A stretch of DNA of 64,000 nt from Corynebacterium suedekumii (lineage in GTDB: Bacteria > Actinomycetota > Actinomycetes > Mycobacteriales > Mycobacteriaceae), in assembly GCF_030252185.1 (NCBI RefSeq), contig NZ_CP126970.1:1984001-2048000 (forward strand), read 5' to 3'. This document shows positions 52,336 through 62,536 of this stretch, one piece after another (position 1 is the first letter of the stretch; the number at the start of each line of letters is the position of its first letter). A model generated the notes under the pieces. That model made no database searches, was not told the origin of the DNA, and saw only the letters and a program-made list of their open reading frames with translations. The position numbers and the translations under genes are program-made.

Positions 52336-53046
52336 TCACAGCGACGCGGAGAGCCTCCGGGCGGCGGCGACGAGGTCAGCGCCCCACTTCCTGCCCGGGT
52401 GGGGGCGCAGTCGTTCGGACGGGCCGGAGACGGAGAGGACGGCGACGAACGCGCCAGTGGAGGAGAACACCGGGGCCGACAGGGACGCCAGGCCGACCTC
52501 GCGCTCGGCGACGGATTCGGCCCAGCCCTGTTCGGCGACGGTGGTGACCTCGGCGGGGGAGAAGGCGGCGTCGGCAAGCAGTGCCTCGGCGAGCTGCGCG
52601 GGGCCGTGGGCGAGGAACACCTTGGCGGCGGACCCGGAGGTCAGCGGCAGGCGGGAGCCGACGGGGACGGTGTTCTGCAGGCCGCTCGGCGGTTCAAGGG
52701 CGGCGACACACGTGCGCGATGCCCCGTCGAGCTGGTAGAGCTGCACGGATTCGCCGGTGGTGGTGACCAGGTCCGCCATGACCGGGGTGGCGGCGTCGAT
52801 GAGCTGGTCCTTGCCACCGGCGCCGAGGGCGGCGAGCGCCGGGCCGATGGTCCAGCGGCCGTCGGCGTGGCGGGCCAGCAGGCGGTGGGTCTCCAGAGCG
52901 GTGGCCAGGCGGTGGGTGGTGGCCCGGGGCAGGCCGGTGGCCGCGCAGAGGTCGGTCAGTGAGAGGGGGTCGGGGGCGACGGCGAAGAGAATCGCCACTG
53001 CCCGGTCGAGCACCTTGATGCCGGATTCTGCGCTATACTGTCCCAT
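52336..53046 (-). CDS. ltbR: IclR-family regulator LtbR (leucine/tryptophan biosynthesis)
   Basis: A 236-residue IclR-type regulator: an N-terminal winged HTH (KVLDRAVAILFAVAPDPLSLTDLCAATGLPRATTHRLATAL) and a GAF-like effector domain (LPLTSGSAAKVFLAHG). It stands divergent from leuC, the same place I remember for LtbR in C. glutamicum, where it represses leuB, leuCD and the trp operon. TAGTAT ends 6 nt before the ATG at 53046, so it is leaderless. The 70-bp gap with leuC must contain its operator; the ATCTCA/TGAGAT inverted motif there is a candidate. Confidence 0.92.
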   Translation of the reverse strand: MGQYSAESGIKVLDRAVAILFAVAPDPLSLTDLCAATGLPRATTHRLATALETHRLLARHADGRWTIGPALAALGAGGKDQLIDAATPVMADLVTTTGESVQLYQLDGASRTCVAALEPPSGLQNTVPVGSRLPLTSGSAAKVFLAHGPAQLAEALLADAAFSPAEVTTVAEQGWAESVAEREVGLASLSAPVFSSTGAFVAVLSVSGPSERLRPHPGRKWGADLVAAARRLSASL

Positions 53047-53061
53047 ACCACGATACTAGCA

Positions 53062-53079
53062 TCTCACCCTATGAGATAT
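53062..53079 (+). promoter_or_regulatory. Candidate operator in the ltbR-leuC gap
   Basis: ATCTCA (53062-53067) and TGAGAT (53074-53079) form a 6-bp inverted repeat with a 6-nt spacer, in the divergent promoter region. An LtbR site is inferred from position only. Confidence 0.35.
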
Positions 53080-53116
53080 TGGGGGAGAACTGAAGACGGA
53101 AAGATGGTGAACACCC

Positions 53117-54535
53117 ATGGCCGAGAAGCTCACGCTGGCCGAGAAGGTGTGGAACGACCACATCGTCGCCAAGGGCGAGAACGGTGACCCCGACCTCCTC
53201 TACATCGACCTGCAGCTGCTCCACGAGGTCACCTCCCCGCAGGCCTTCGACGGCCTGCGCATGGCGGGCCGCAAGCTCCGCCGCCCGGACCTGCACCTGG
53301 CCACCGAGGACCACAACGTGCCCACCGAGGGCATCGTCTCCGGCAACCTTCTCGAGATCGCCGAGCCCACCTCTCGCGTCCAGGTGGAGACCCTGCGCAA
53401 AAACTGTGAGGAGTTCGGCGTCCGCCTGCACCCCATGGGTGATGTCAAGCAGGGCATCGTCCACACCGTCGGCCCGCAGCTCGGCGCCACCCAGCCGGGC
53501 ATGACCATCGTCTGCGGTGACTCCCACACCTCCACCCACGGCGCGTTCGGTTCCATCGCCATGGGCATCGGCACCTCCGAGGTCGAGCACGTCATGGCCA
53601 CCCAGACGCTGCCGCTCAAGCCGTTCAAGACCATGGCCATCGAGGTCACCGGGCAGCTGCAACCCGGCGTGACCGCCAAGGACCTCATCTTGGCGATCAT
53701 CGCCAAGATCGGTACCGGCGGCGGACAGGGCCACATCATCGAGTACCGCGGGGAGGCCATCCGCGCACTGTCGATGGAGGCCCGCATGACCATCTGCAAC
53801 ATGTCCATCGAGGCCGGCGCCCGCGCCGGCATGGTCGCCCCCGACGAGAAGACCATCGAGTACGTCAAGGGCCGCGAGTTCGCCCCCACCGGCGCCGACT
53901 GGGACGCTGCCGTCGAGTACTGGAAGACCCTGCCCACCGACGAGGGTGCGGAGTTCGACACCGTCGTCGAGATCGACGGCTCCGCCCTGACCCCCTTCAT
54001 CACCTGGGGCACCAACCCCGGCCAGGGCCTGCCGCTGTCCGCGAACGTCCCTGACCCGGAGGACTTCACCAACGAGTCCGACAAGGCCGCCGCCGAGAAG
54101 GCCCTGGCCTACATGGACCTCACCCCGGGCACCCCACTCCGGGACATCGCCATCGACACCGTGTTCCTCGGCTCCTGCACCAACGCCCGCATCGAGGACC
54201 TGCGCGCCGCCGCCGAGGTGGTCCAGGGCCGCACCATCGCCGACAACACCCGCATGCTCGTCGTCCCCTCGTCCACCATGGTCAAGGAACAGGCCGAGGA
54301 CGAGGGCCTGGACACGATCTTCACCGAGTTCGGCGCCGAATGGCGCACCGCCGGCTGCTCCATGTGCCTGGGCATGAACCCCGACCAGCTCGCCCCCGGC
54401 GAGCGCTCCGCCTCCACCTCGAACCGCAACTTCGAGGGCCGGCAGGGCCCGGGTGGTCGCACCCACCTCGTGTCCCCGCCGGTCGCCGCCGCCACCGCCG
54501 TCCTCGGCCACCTGGCCAGCCCTGCCGACCTCTAA
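53117..54535 (+). CDS. leuC: 3-isopropylmalate dehydratase large subunit
   Basis: A 472-residue aconitase-family subunit. The [4Fe-4S] ligands are in [15 protein letters not shown] and [12 protein letters not shown], and the N-terminal [32 protein letters not shown] is intact. With LeuD it isomerises 2- to 3-isopropylmalate in leucine synthesis. GGTGAACACCC precedes the ATG. leuD starts 11 nt downstream. Confidence 0.97.
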   Translation: MAEKLTLAEKVWNDHIVAKGENGDPDLLYIDLQLLHEVTSPQAFDGLRMAGRKLRRPDLHLATEDHNVPTEGIVSGNLLEIAEPTSRVQVETLRKNCEEFGVRLHPMGDVKQGIVHTVGPQLGATQPGMTIVCGDSHTSTHGAFGSIAMGIGTSEVEHVMATQTLPLKPFKTMAIEVTGQLQPGVTAKDLILAIIAKIGTGGGQGHIIEYRGEAIRALSMEARMTICNMSIEAGARAGMVAPDEKTIEYVKGREFAPTGADWDAAVEYWKTLPTDEGAEFDTVVEIDGSALTPFITWGTNPGQGLPLSANVPDPEDFTNESDKAAAEKALAYMDLTPGTPLRDIAIDTVFLGSCTNARIEDLRAAAEVVQGRTIADNTRMLVVPSSTMVKEQAEDEGLDTIFTEFGAEWRTAGCSMCLGMNPDQLAPGERSASTSNRNFEGRQGPGGRTHLVSPPVAAATAVLGHLASPADL

Positions 54536-54546
54536 GGAGAAACCCC

Positions 54547-55146
54547 GTGGACAAGTTCACCACCCACACCGGCGTCGGCGTCCCGCTGACCCGGTCCAAC
54601 GTCGACACCGACCAGATCATCCCCGCCGTCTACCTCAAGCGCGTCACCCGCACCGGCTTCGAGGACGGCCTGTTCGCCGGCTGGCGCAGGGACGACAACT
54701 TCGTCCTCAACCAGGACCCCTACCGCAACGGCTCCATCCTCGTCGCCGGCCCCGACTTCGGCACCGGCTCCTCCCGCGAACACGCCGTCTGGGCACTCAT
54801 GGACTACGGCTTCCGCGTCGTCCTGTCCCCGCGCTTCGCCGACATCTTCCGCGGCAACTCCGGCAAGGCCGGCCTGCTCGCCGCCCAGATGGAGGAGTCC
54901 GACATCGAACTGCTGTGGAAGCAGCTCGAGGCCCAGCCGGGCATGGAGATCACCGTCGACCTCGAGTCCCGCACCGTCACCGCGGGCGAGAACGTCTACC
55001 AGTTCTCCGTCGACGACTACACCCGCTGGCGCCTCATGGAGGGCCTCGACGACATCGGTCTGACCCTGCGCGACGAGCCGGCGATCACCGCCTACGAAGA
55101 CAAGCGACCCGGCTTCAAGCCGGCGATCACCGCCGACGCGCAGTAA
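54547..55146 (+). CDS. leuD: 3-isopropylmalate dehydratase small subunit
   Basis: A 199-residue swivel-domain subunit beginning [22 protein letters not shown], with the family motif [28 protein letters not shown] lies 7 nt before GTG 54547. Ends the leuCD operon directly against the convergent mutT1-like gene (no gap). Confidence 0.97.
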   Translation: MDKFTTHTGVGVPLTRSNVDTDQIIPAVYLKRVTRTGFEDGLFAGWRRDDNFVLNQDPYRNGSILVAGPDFGTGSSREHAVWALMDYGFRVVLSPRFADIFRGNSGKAGLLAAQMEESDIELLWKQLEAQPGMEITVDLESRTVTAGENVYQFSVDDYTRWRLMEGLDDIGLTLRDEPAITAYEDKRPGFKPAITADAQ

Positions 55147-56151
55147 CTACTTCGCCGGCAGCGGACTCGTGAGATAGTCCGCACCGGTGAGCTGGCCTTC
55201 GTTGAAGGACAGCACCCACACGGACGCCTTCTTTGCCTGGATCTCCTCCAGCGGGAGGCGTCCGTTCGCGCTCAGCCACGCGATGAGGTCGGGGATGTAG
55301 GTGCCCTGGGAGACGACGACGCTGGTACCGCCGGCGTCAACAAGCTCCTGGAAGCGGCGCTGGCAGGCGACCTGATTCTCGATCCACGCATCGTCGCCGA
55401 ACAACGGATCCACCTCGACATCGAGGGACAGTTCGTCGGCCAGGGGAGCGGCGGTGGACTGGCAGCGGTCCGGCACCGCCGAGTAGATCTCGGTCGGCTT
55501 GTACGGCAGCAGCATGGGCACGAGCATCTCCGCCTGACGACGCCCCTTCTTGTCCAGCGGCCGCAGGTTGTCGTCGCCCTCCCAGTTCCGGCGCTGATGC
55601 GCCCGGGCATGCCGGGTGAGCAGGATGCGGGTGGTCGCCGGGAGACGGAACCGTTTCTCCGCCTTGTCCAGGACGTGCCGGTCAACCTCGTAGCTGAGCA
55701 GCTCGCGGGCCTGCGCGATGGAGGTCCAGCGGATCTCGTCGACCTCGTCGTTGGGCACGAACTCCCCGCCGAGCACCTCCCCGGTCCAGTAGTAGACCAC
55801 CTTCGTCCGGTCGAGGACCGGGTAGGTCACCTTGCCCAGCAACTTGCCCAGGCGGACCTCGAAACCCGTCTCCTCGAGGATCTCCCGGGCCGCGGTGGTC
55901 GGCAGCGACTCACCCGGATCGACCTTGCCCTTGGCCAGCGACCAGTCGTCGTAGTGCGGGCGGTGGATGACGGCGACCTCCACCGAGTCCAGGTCGGAGA
56001 TGTCCCCGCGCCACAGCACGGCACCGGCGGCCAGGGTCGCCCGCTTGAACTCCTTCGCCGGATCCGCCGGGATGACCTGGTGGCGACCGTTGACCAGCAG
56101 TTCCGACCCCTGGTCCTTGTCGGTCTCGTGCGGCACGAAATTCTTCGCCAT
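55147..56151 (-). CDS. mutT1: MutT1-type NUDIX hydrolase with histidine-phosphatase domain
   Basis: A 334-residue two-domain protein. The N-terminal NUDIX domain has a perfect Nudix box, GKVDPGESLPTTAAREILEETGF (about residues 74-96). The C-terminal domain is a histidine phosphatase with the catalytic LLTRHARAHQR (R-H-x-x-A replacing the usual RHG) and later basic residues. This architecture is that of mycobacterial MutT1, which hydrolyses 8-oxo-(d)GTP and diadenosine polyphosphates. Divergent from gpsA, with 178 nt between. Confidence 0.9.
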   Translation of the reverse strand: MAKNFVPHETDKDQGSELLVNGRHQVIPADPAKEFKRATLAAGAVLWRGDISDLDSVEVAVIHRPHYDDWSLAKGKVDPGESLPTTAAREILEETGFEVRLGKLLGKVTYPVLDRTKVVYYWTGEVLGGEFVPNDEVDEIRWTSIAQARELLSYEVDRHVLDKAEKRFRLPATTRILLTRHARAHQRRNWEGDDNLRPLDKKGRRQAEMLVPMLLPYKPTEIYSAVPDRCQSTAAPLADELSLDVEVDPLFGDDAWIENQVACQRRFQELVDAGGTSVVVSQGTYIPDLIAWLSANGRLPLEEIQAKKASVWVLSFNEGQLTGADYLTSPLPAK

Positions 56152-56329
56152 GACTCTCCTCAGGATTCGTCGGACATCGGGTCGATCACGCAGTCTCCTC
56201 CATTTTTACCCACCGTCGGCTGATCCGCAGGAGAGACCCATCCTTTAAGCTGTCATTTACGTGTGCAGGACAACCGAGATGCGGCCGGACACGTCGGCCG
56301 CCTCCCATCGAAGGAAAGGGGCCAGGGAA

Positions 56330-57328
56330 GTGGTCAACGTCGCGATCATGGGTGCCGGTTCCTGGGGCACGACCCTGGCGAAGGTGTTCGCCGACGCGGG
56401 CAACACCGTCGCCCTGTGGGCCCGCCGCCCGGAGCTGGCCGCCGCGATCCAGCAGACCCGCATCAACTCCGACTACCTGCCGGACATCACCCTGCCGCCC
56501 GCGGTGACCGCCACCGATGACGCGGCCGATGCCCTGGCCAACGCCGCCATCGTCGTGTTCGCGGTGCCCAGCCAGACCATGCGCGACAATCTCACCGACT
56601 GGACTCCCATGCTGCCGGCGGACGCCACCCTGGTGAGCATCTCCAAGGGTGTGGAGAAGGACACCTATCTGCGGATGAGCGAGGTCATCGCCGAGGCCAC
56701 CGGGGTGGACCCCGCCCGCATCGCGGTGCTCTCCGGGCCCAACCTGGCCCACGAGATCGCCGAGGAACAGCCCGCCGCCACCGTCATCGCCTGCCCGGAC
56801 GAGAACCGGTCCAAGCTGGTCCAGGCCGCGGTGGCGACGAACTACCTGCGGCCGTACACCAACGCCGATGTCGTCGGCGTCGAACTCGGCGGTGCCTGCA
56901 AGAACGTCATCGCCCTGGCGTGCGGCATCGCCGCCGGCCGTGGGCTGGGGGAGAACACCCTGGCCACCCTCATCACCCGCGGCCTGGCGGAGATCACCCG
57001 CCTCGGCGAGGCCCTGGGGGCAGATCCTCGCACCTTCGCGGGCCTGGCCGGCCTCGGCGACCTCGTGGCCACCTGCACCTCGCCGTTGTCACGTAACCGT
57101 TCCTTCGGCGTCCGCCTCGGTGAGGGCGGCACCCTCGAAGAGGCGAAGAAGGCCACTCACGGCCAGGTCGCCGAGGGTGTCATCTCCTCGAACTCGGTGT
57201 TCCAGCTCGCCCAGACCCACAAGGTGGAGATGCCCATCACCCAGGCCGTCTTCGCCGTGTGTCACCGTGGCCTGGAGGTCTCCGACATGGTCACCGCGTT
57301 GATGGGTCGCTCCAAGAAGGCGGAGTAG
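56330..57328 (+). CDS. gpsA: Glycerol-3-phosphate dehydrogenase [NAD(P)+]
   Basis: A 332-residue enzyme making sn-glycerol 3-phosphate for lipid synthesis. The Rossmann loop is [16 protein letters not shown], the substrate/active-site Lys lies in [12 protein letters not shown] and [19 protein letters not shown], and the C-terminal [20 protein letters not shown] is complete. GTG 56330 begins the conserved part; AAGGAAAGG lies about 10 nt upstream. ddl follows after 22 nt. Confidence 0.95.
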   Translation: MVNVAIMGAGSWGTTLAKVFADAGNTVALWARRPELAAAIQQTRINSDYLPDITLPPAVTATDDAADALANAAIVVFAVPSQTMRDNLTDWTPMLPADATLVSISKGVEKDTYLRMSEVIAEATGVDPARIAVLSGPNLAHEIAEEQPAATVIACPDENRSKLVQAAVATNYLRPYTNADVVGVELGGACKNVIALACGIAAGRGLGENTLATLITRGLAEITRLGEALGADPRTFAGLAGLGDLVATCTSPLSRNRSFGVRLGEGGTLEEAKKATHGQVAEGVISSNSVFQLAQTHKVEMPITQAVFAVCHRGLEVSDMVTALMGRSKKAE

Positions 57329-57350
57329 GCCCACGGTAGGCTTGCCCGTC

Positions 57351-58430
57351 ATGAACACGGGTCACATAGAACGCATCACGGTCGGAGTCGTCTACGGGGG
57401 ACGCAGCAGCGAACACGAGGTCTCCTGCGTCTCCGCCGGGGCCGTCATGAGTCACCTCGACCCGGAGACCTACGACGTCGTGCCCATCGGCATCACCCGC
57501 GACGGCATGTGGACCATCGGCGAGTCCGACCCGTCCGCCCTGACCATCCGTGACGGTGTCCTACCCACCGTCGTCCCCGGCGAGGAGCTCGCCCTCTCGC
57601 TCGACCCCGCAAAACGGGGGCTGCTGCGCAACGTCGACACCGGTGAGGTCCATGCCCGAATCGACGTCATCTTCCCCGTCCTCCACGGCCGCTTCGGCGA
57701 GGACGGCACCATCCAGGGCCTGCTCGAACTCGCGGGCATCCCCTACGTCGGCGCGGGTGTGCTGTGCTCGGCCGGCGGCATGGACAAGGAGTTCACCAAG
57801 AAGCTCATGGCCGCCGAGGGCCTGCCCATCACCCCGGAGGTCATCCTGCGCGGCCGTGACGAGCTCACCGAGGCGGAGAAGGACCGGCTGGGACTGCCCG
57901 TGTTCGTCAAACCCGCCCGCGGCGGTTCCTCCATCGGCATCTCCAAGGTCACCGACTGGGCCGACCTGCCTGCCGCCATCGCCCTGGCCCGCGAATCCGA
58001 CGCGAAGGTCATCGTCGAGGCGGAGATCGTGGGCACCGAGGTCGAGGTCGGTGTCCTGCAGCACCCGGACGGCACGGTCGTCGCCTCCGTGGCCGCCCAG
58101 CTCAACGGCACCGAGGACTCCGACGAGGGCTTCTACGGCTTCGAGACGAAGTACCTCGACGACGTGGTCACCGCCACCATCCCCGCCCCCTTCGACGAGG
58201 AGCTGTCCCGGCAGCTGCACGACATGGCGGTGGAGACCTTCCACGCCCTCGACGGCGAGGGCCTGGCGCGGGTGGACTTCTTCGTCACCGACTCCGGTCC
58301 GGTGCTCAACGAGATCAACACCATGCCCGGTTTCACACCGATCTCCATGTACCCGAAGGTCTTCGCAGCCTCCGGCGTGCCCTACGAGGACCTGCTGGGC
58401 ATCCTCATCTCCCGCGCCCTGGCGCGGTGA
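57351..58430 (+). CDS. ddl: D-alanine--D-alanine ligase
   Basis: A 359-residue ATP-grasp ligase for peptidoglycan synthesis. Seen: GVVYGGRSSEHEVSCVSA at the N-terminus, FPVLHGRFGEDGTIQGLLELAGIPYVG, the ATP-grasp FVKPARGGSSIGISKV, and the C-terminal NEINTMPGFTPISMYPK. TAGGCT ends 8 nt before ATG 57351, supporting that start over a TTG at 57342. It ends 34 nt before the convergent DUF3515 gene. Confidence 0.96.
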   Translation: MNTGHIERITVGVVYGGRSSEHEVSCVSAGAVMSHLDPETYDVVPIGITRDGMWTIGESDPSALTIRDGVLPTVVPGEELALSLDPAKRGLLRNVDTGEVHARIDVIFPVLHGRFGEDGTIQGLLELAGIPYVGAGVLCSAGGMDKEFTKKLMAAEGLPITPEVILRGRDELTEAEKDRLGLPVFVKPARGGSSIGISKVTDWADLPAAIALARESDAKVIVEAEIVGTEVEVGVLQHPDGTVVASVAAQLNGTEDSDEGFYGFETKYLDDVVTATIPAPFDEELSRQLHDMAVETFHALDGEGLARVDFFVTDSGPVLNEINTMPGFTPISMYPKVFAASGVPYEDLLGILISRALAR

Positions 58431-58464
58431 GTCCGGCCGCGACCCTGCCGGCCGCGACCCTGAC

Positions 58465-59402
58465 CTACTGTTCCGGCGTGTGCTCCGTGATCGCTTCGCC
58501 GAGCTCGACGATCGCGGCGCTGCCCGCATCCTGGGGCACGCTCACGGCGATGTCGGTGGCCCGGCCGAGGGCGAACCACGTGGAGGTGGTCGTACCGTTG
58601 GCCAGGGTGGTGTCCTCGAACCAGGGGATCTCGTCCACCTGGGTCAGCTGCAGGCCGGGCGCATAGTTCTCCGGCGGGGCGACGCCGCAACGCAGGACGA
58701 TCGGTTCGCGCCCGGGGGCGGTCCAGGCGGCGGTGAACGGCTCGGAGACCTCGATGCGCTGGTGGTCGCCGGCGATCGTGTCCGGGAGGTTGGCCATGAG
58801 GTCGTCGCACACGGACGTGTCTCCGGCGGCGAGCTGGGACAACGGTGCCGGGTTGGGCTCATGGTCGGCCACGGCGAGCGTCGATACGCTCTCGCCGAAT
58901 TCGGCGACGGGGTTGTCCGCACCGCCGAGGGAGGGTTCGTCGGCGGTGACGGCGACCACCGGCGTGCGGTCCACCGAGTACCAGGTGGCCAGGGTGGATT
59001 CCGGGGTGACGTCGGTGACGCGCAGCCACTGCACGCCCTCGATCTCCTGCGGTTCCGCGTAGGCGGTGTACTGCAGCGGCAGGTCGACGCCGCAGCGCAG
59101 CGTCACCCGCTCGAGGAACTTGACGCCCAGGCGGCGACACCGGCCGGGGCGGGTTCGGCGATCTCGGATCGGTCGTGCCCGGCCACCTCGTCGGGCAGGG
59201 AGTCCACCAGGTTCGCGCACTCGGCGGAGTCCGCCAACGGGGCCGGCAGGTCGCTCATCGCCACCGGCTGGCGGGCGACGTTCTCGAAGAACAGCTTCGC
59301 CCCGACGAGAACTCCCACCACTAGCGCCACCGCCAGAACGAGGGAGAGATAGATGGCGGTTCTCCCGGAACGGCTAAATTGGGTGCCAGCAGGGGTGCTC
59401 AT
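58465..59402 (-). pseudogene. DUF3515 membrane protein gene with a frameshift
   Basis: From ATG 59402 the frame encodes one helix (AIYLSLVLAVALVVGVLVGA) and the start of a DUF3515 domain (SAECANLVDSLPDEVAGHDR, then APAGVAAW), then stops at 59103. The domain continues in the shifted frame from near 59120 (LERVTLRCGVDLPLQYTAYAEP) to a second, similar unit (CDDLMANLPDTIAGDHQR, AAWTAPGREPIVLRCGVAPPENY) and ends at 58465. The protein thus carries two tandem DUF3515-like units, and a one-base loss between 59110 and 59140 breaks the first. Function of the family is unknown. Confidence 0.72.
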
Positions 59403-59410
59403 GGCGCTTG

Positions 59411-59416
59411 AGTCTA
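59411..59416 (-). promoter_or_regulatory. -10 element (TAGACT) of the DUF3515 gene
   Basis: On the minus strand TAGACT ends 8 nt before ATG 59402. It lies inside the first codons of thiL if thiL started at ATG 59401, which is one reason to prefer GTG 59431 for thiL. Confidence 0.4.
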
Positions 59417-59430
59417 TCGAAAGGTCCGGT

Positions 59431-60408
59431 GTGACCCACTTCCCAGCCCACTATTCCGGCCCGACCCTCGGCGAGGTCGGCGAACATCGGGCGATCGAGG
59501 AGATCGTCACGGTGGCGCCGTCCACCCGCAACGGCGATGACGCCGCGGTGCTGTCCCACGCCTCCCCGAACTCCCGGGCGGTGGCCACCACGGACATGCT
59601 CATCGAGGGCCGGCACTTCCGCGTCGACTGGTCCACCCCGGAGGAGATCGGGCAGAAGGCGATCGTGCAGAATTTCGCCGACGTCGAGGCCATGGGTGCC
59701 CGGCCCATCGCCGCACTGCTGGCCGTCTCCGCGCCGCCGCACACCCCGTTGTCCTTCATCCGGGGCATCGCCGCCGGCATCGCACAGCGGGTGGGGGAGT
59801 ATTCCGCCGAACTCGTCGGCGGCGACCTCACCTCCGGTGATGATCTGGTGCTCTCGGTCACCGCCATCGGCTCGCTCGGCGGCTCCCGCCCGGCACTGAC
59901 GCTTGACCGGGCACGTCCCGGCCAGCAGGTCGTGGCCCACGGCCGGCTCGGCTGGTCGGCCGCCGGCCTGGCGCTGCTCACCCGCTTCGGCCGGGACGGG
60001 GTTCCCGAGGACCTCTCGGCGCTTGTCGACGCCCACTGTGCCCCCCACCTCAACCCCGGTCGCGGCGTCATCGCCCGCGCCACCGGCGCGACGAGCATGA
60101 CCGACAACTCCGACGGGCTCATCGCCGACGTGGGCACCATCGCGCGGCTCTCCGGCGTCGGTGTCGACCTCGACGCCGCCGCCCTGGCCCCCGACGAGCT
60201 GCTCGTCCGCGCCGGCCGGCTCCTCGACGCCGACCCCTGGGAATGGGTCCTGGCCGGGGGTGAGGACCACGCCCTGCTGTGCACCACCGCAGGCGCCCCA
60301 CCCTCCGGTTTCCGCCCCCTCGGCCGGGTGGTCCGCGGCGGCCGCGACCACGACGTCACCGTCGACGGTGCCGCCCCCGCCTACGGCCACGGGTGGGTGA
60401 GCTTCTAG
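59431..60408 (+). CDS. thiL: Thiamine-monophosphate kinase
   Basis: An ATP-dependent kinase making thiamine diphosphate, a cofactor also needed by IlvB. Seen: GEVGEHRAIEEIV, NGDDAAVLSH (Asp), TTDMLIEGRHFRVDWSTPEEIGQKAIVQNFADVEAMGA, LVGGDLTSGDDL, and the C-terminal MTDNSDGLIADV and VLAGGEDHALL. GTG 59431 (325 residues) has AAGG 6 nt upstream. ATG 59401 would add ten residues and overlap the divergent gene's start codon in a shared CATG. ung follows directly. Confidence 0.93.
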   Translation: MTHFPAHYSGPTLGEVGEHRAIEEIVTVAPSTRNGDDAAVLSHASPNSRAVATTDMLIEGRHFRVDWSTPEEIGQKAIVQNFADVEAMGARPIAALLAVSAPPHTPLSFIRGIAAGIAQRVGEYSAELVGGDLTSGDDLVLSVTAIGSLGGSRPALTLDRARPGQQVVAHGRLGWSAAGLALLTRFGRDGVPEDLSALVDAHCAPHLNPGRGVIARATGATSMTDNSDGLIADVGTIARLSGVGVDLDAAALAPDELLVRAGRLLDADPWEWVLAGGEDHALLCTTAGAPPSGFRPLGRVVRGGRDHDVTVDGAAPAYGHGWVSF

Positions 60409-61053
60409 ATGCTGCCCGTCCACCCCACCTGGCAACCGGTGCTCGCACCCGTCGAGGACCACATCCACGCCCTCGGCGACTTCCTGCGGTCCGAACCCGC
60501 CTACCTGCCCGCCGGTGACGACATCCTCCGCGCCTTCCAGGACCCCTTCGACGAGGTCCGGGTCCTCATCGTCGGCCAGGACCCCTATCCCACACCCGGG
60601 CACGCGATGGGCCTGAGCTTCTCCACCGCCCCCGGCGTGCGACCCCTGCCCCGGAGCCTGGCCAACATCTACCGGGAACTCCATGACGACCTGGGTATCC
60701 CCGTCGCCGAGGACGGTGACCTGCGGCCCTGGGCCGCACAGGGGGTGCTCCTGCTCAACCGGGTGCTCACCGTCCGACCCGGGGCCGCGGGATCCCACCG
60801 ACGCAAAGGCTGGGAGGAGGTCACCGAGCACGCGATCCGCGCGCTCGCGGAGCGGGAGAAGCCCCTGGTGGCCATCCTCTGGGGCCGCGACGCCCAGACG
60901 GCCGCCCGTTTCCTCGGTGACACCCCGCGCATCGAGTCCGCCCACCCCTCACCGCTGTCGGCCTCCCGGGGCTTCTTCGGCTCGAAGCCGTTCTCCCGGA
61001 CCAATGAGCTGCTGCGTGCCGTCGGAGAGAAACCTGTGGACTGGCGACTGTAG
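60409..61053 (+). CDS. ung: Uracil-DNA glycosylase
   Basis: A 214-residue family-1 UDG. The water-activating loop is [18 protein letters not shown] (Asp58) and the Leu-intercalation loop is [19 protein letters not shown]. It removes uracil from DNA in base-excision repair. The ATG abuts the thiL stop codon, so the two are cotranscribed. Confidence 0.97.
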   Translation: MLPVHPTWQPVLAPVEDHIHALGDFLRSEPAYLPAGDDILRAFQDPFDEVRVLIVGQDPYPTPGHAMGLSFSTAPGVRPLPRSLANIYRELHDDLGIPVAEDGDLRPWAAQGVLLLNRVLTVRPGAAGSHRRKGWEEVTEHAIRALAEREKPLVAILWGRDAQTAARFLGDTPRIESAHPSPLSASRGFFGSKPFSRTNELLRAVGEKPVDWRL

Positions 61054-61056
61054 ACT
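61051..61056 (+). promoter_or_regulatory. -10 element (TAGACT) of the YloV-like gene
   Basis: TAGACT contains the ung stop codon and ends 8 nt before ATG 61065, suggesting an internal, leaderless promoter. Confidence 0.45.
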
Positions 61057-61064
61057 ACCGACCT

Positions 61065-62534
61065 ATGTCCTTCCCGCACGAGCTCGACGGCCACCGACTG
61101 CACGACTGGGCGAGGCGTGCAGTGGGGGAGCTCTCGGCCCGGCGGGCGGAGATCAACTCGCTCAACGTGTTCCCGGTCCCCGACGCGGACACCGGCTCGA
61201 ACATGACCCACACCATGGAGGCCGCCCTGGCCGAGGTGGACAAGCTCACCGACACCGCCGACGTCAGCCGGGTCGCCCAGGCCCTGGCCACCGGCAGCGT
61301 CCGCGGCGCCCGCGGCAACTCGGGCCTGGTGCTCAGCCAGGTGCTGCGCGCCATCGCCGGGCACACCACCGAGGCCGCCATCGACGGGCACGCCATCGCC
61401 GACGCGCTGGCCACCGCCGTGCAGCTCGTCGACCGGGCGATCGCCGACCCGGTCGAGGGCACCATCATCACCGTCCTGCGGGCCTCGGCGGTGGCGGCGG
61501 GCACCGCAGCCCAGGCCGAGGGGGATCTTCACGGAGTGGTCACCGCCGCGGTCGTGGCCGCCCGCACCGCCCTGGCCAAGACCCCCTCCCAGCTGGAGGT
61601 CCTCCGCGAGGCCGGGGTCGTCGACGCCGGCGGCACCGGATTCGTCGTGCTCATGGAGGCCCTCCTCGCCGAGATCCAGGGGGAGACCACCCCCTCACCG
61701 GTCATCGCCGAGAGCCACGGTCGGCCCGCGGAACTGGAGGTGATGTTCTTCTTCGTCGGTGACCTCGACGCCCTGCAGGCCGAGCTCCACCCCCTCGGTG
61801 ACAGCCTGGTCATCGCCCGGGCGGACGAGACGAGCGGCAGCGTGCACATCCACTCCCGTGACGCCGGGACGGTCATTGGGACGGCTTATACCGCCGGCAC
61901 CGTCTCCGACCTGCACCTCGAGGTCCTCCCGGACGCTCCGACGGTGGACGCCCCGCGGCGCATCGTCATCGCCGTGACCCCGGCCGGCACCATCGCCGAC
62001 CTCTACGGGCAGTCCGGTGCCGTGGTGGTCACCCCGGGAGCCGACAGCCGGGACCTCGTCTCCGAGATCCTCTCCCGGGTGCGGTCCAGCAGCGCCCAGG
62101 AACTGATCCTGCTGCCCAACGGACTGCTCGACCACCGGCAGCTCGTCGCCGTCGAACGTGCCACCCACGCCTTCGAGCAGGCCATCACCATCGTGCCCAC
62201 CCGCCGGCTGGTCTCCGGGCTGGCGGCGCTGAGCGTCCACAACCCGGAGGCCCCGCTGAGCGTGGCGGCCTACAACATGTCGGACGCCGCGGCGGCGATG
62301 CGCACCGCCATCGTCCGCGACAGTGACGTCGCCGGCACAGGCACCACCGGTAGCTCGCTGGAGGACGCCACCGAGGCGGCATGCCGCCCCCTCGTCGGGG
62401 ACGGGGCAGAGCAGGTGATCCTGCTCACGGAGGAGGAGATCGACGTCGACACGCTCTCTGCGGCCCTGGACCTGGACGTCATGGTCTTCCCCGCCGGCGG
62501 GATGGGGCACCTGGTCGAGATCGGGGTGGAGTAG
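61065..62534 (+). CDS. DAK2/FakA-like (YloV-family) protein
   Basis: A 489-residue protein with an N-terminal DhaL/DAK2 kinase domain (SLNVFPVPDADTGSNMTHTM, with the Asp ligands of the ATP-Mg site, and VRGARGNSGLVLSQ), a middle domain, and a C-terminal FakA-type domain (VFPAGGMGHLVEIGVE). Relatives phosphorylate fatty acids bound to FakB. No FakB gene lies in the window. The gene stands directly before recG, as YloV homologues often do. Confidence 0.87.
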   Translation: MSFPHELDGHRLHDWARRAVGELSARRAEINSLNVFPVPDADTGSNMTHTMEAALAEVDKLTDTADVSRVAQALATGSVRGARGNSGLVLSQVLRAIAGHTTEAAIDGHAIADALATAVQLVDRAIADPVEGTIITVLRASAVAAGTAAQAEGDLHGVVTAAVVAARTALAKTPSQLEVLREAGVVDAGGTGFVVLMEALLAEIQGETTPSPVIAESHGRPAELEVMFFFVGDLDALQAELHPLGDSLVIARADETSGSVHIHSRDAGTVIGTAYTAGTVSDLHLEVLPDAPTVDAPRRIVIAVTPAGTIADLYGQSGAVVVTPGADSRDLVSEILSRVRSSSAQELILLPNGLLDHRQLVAVERATHAFEQAITIVPTRRLVSGLAALSVHNPEAPLSVAAYNMSDAAAAMRTAIVRDSDVAGTGTTGSSLEDATEAACRPLVGDGAEQVILLTEEEIDVDTLSAALDLDVMVFPAGGMGHLVEIGVE

Positions 62535-62536
62535 CG

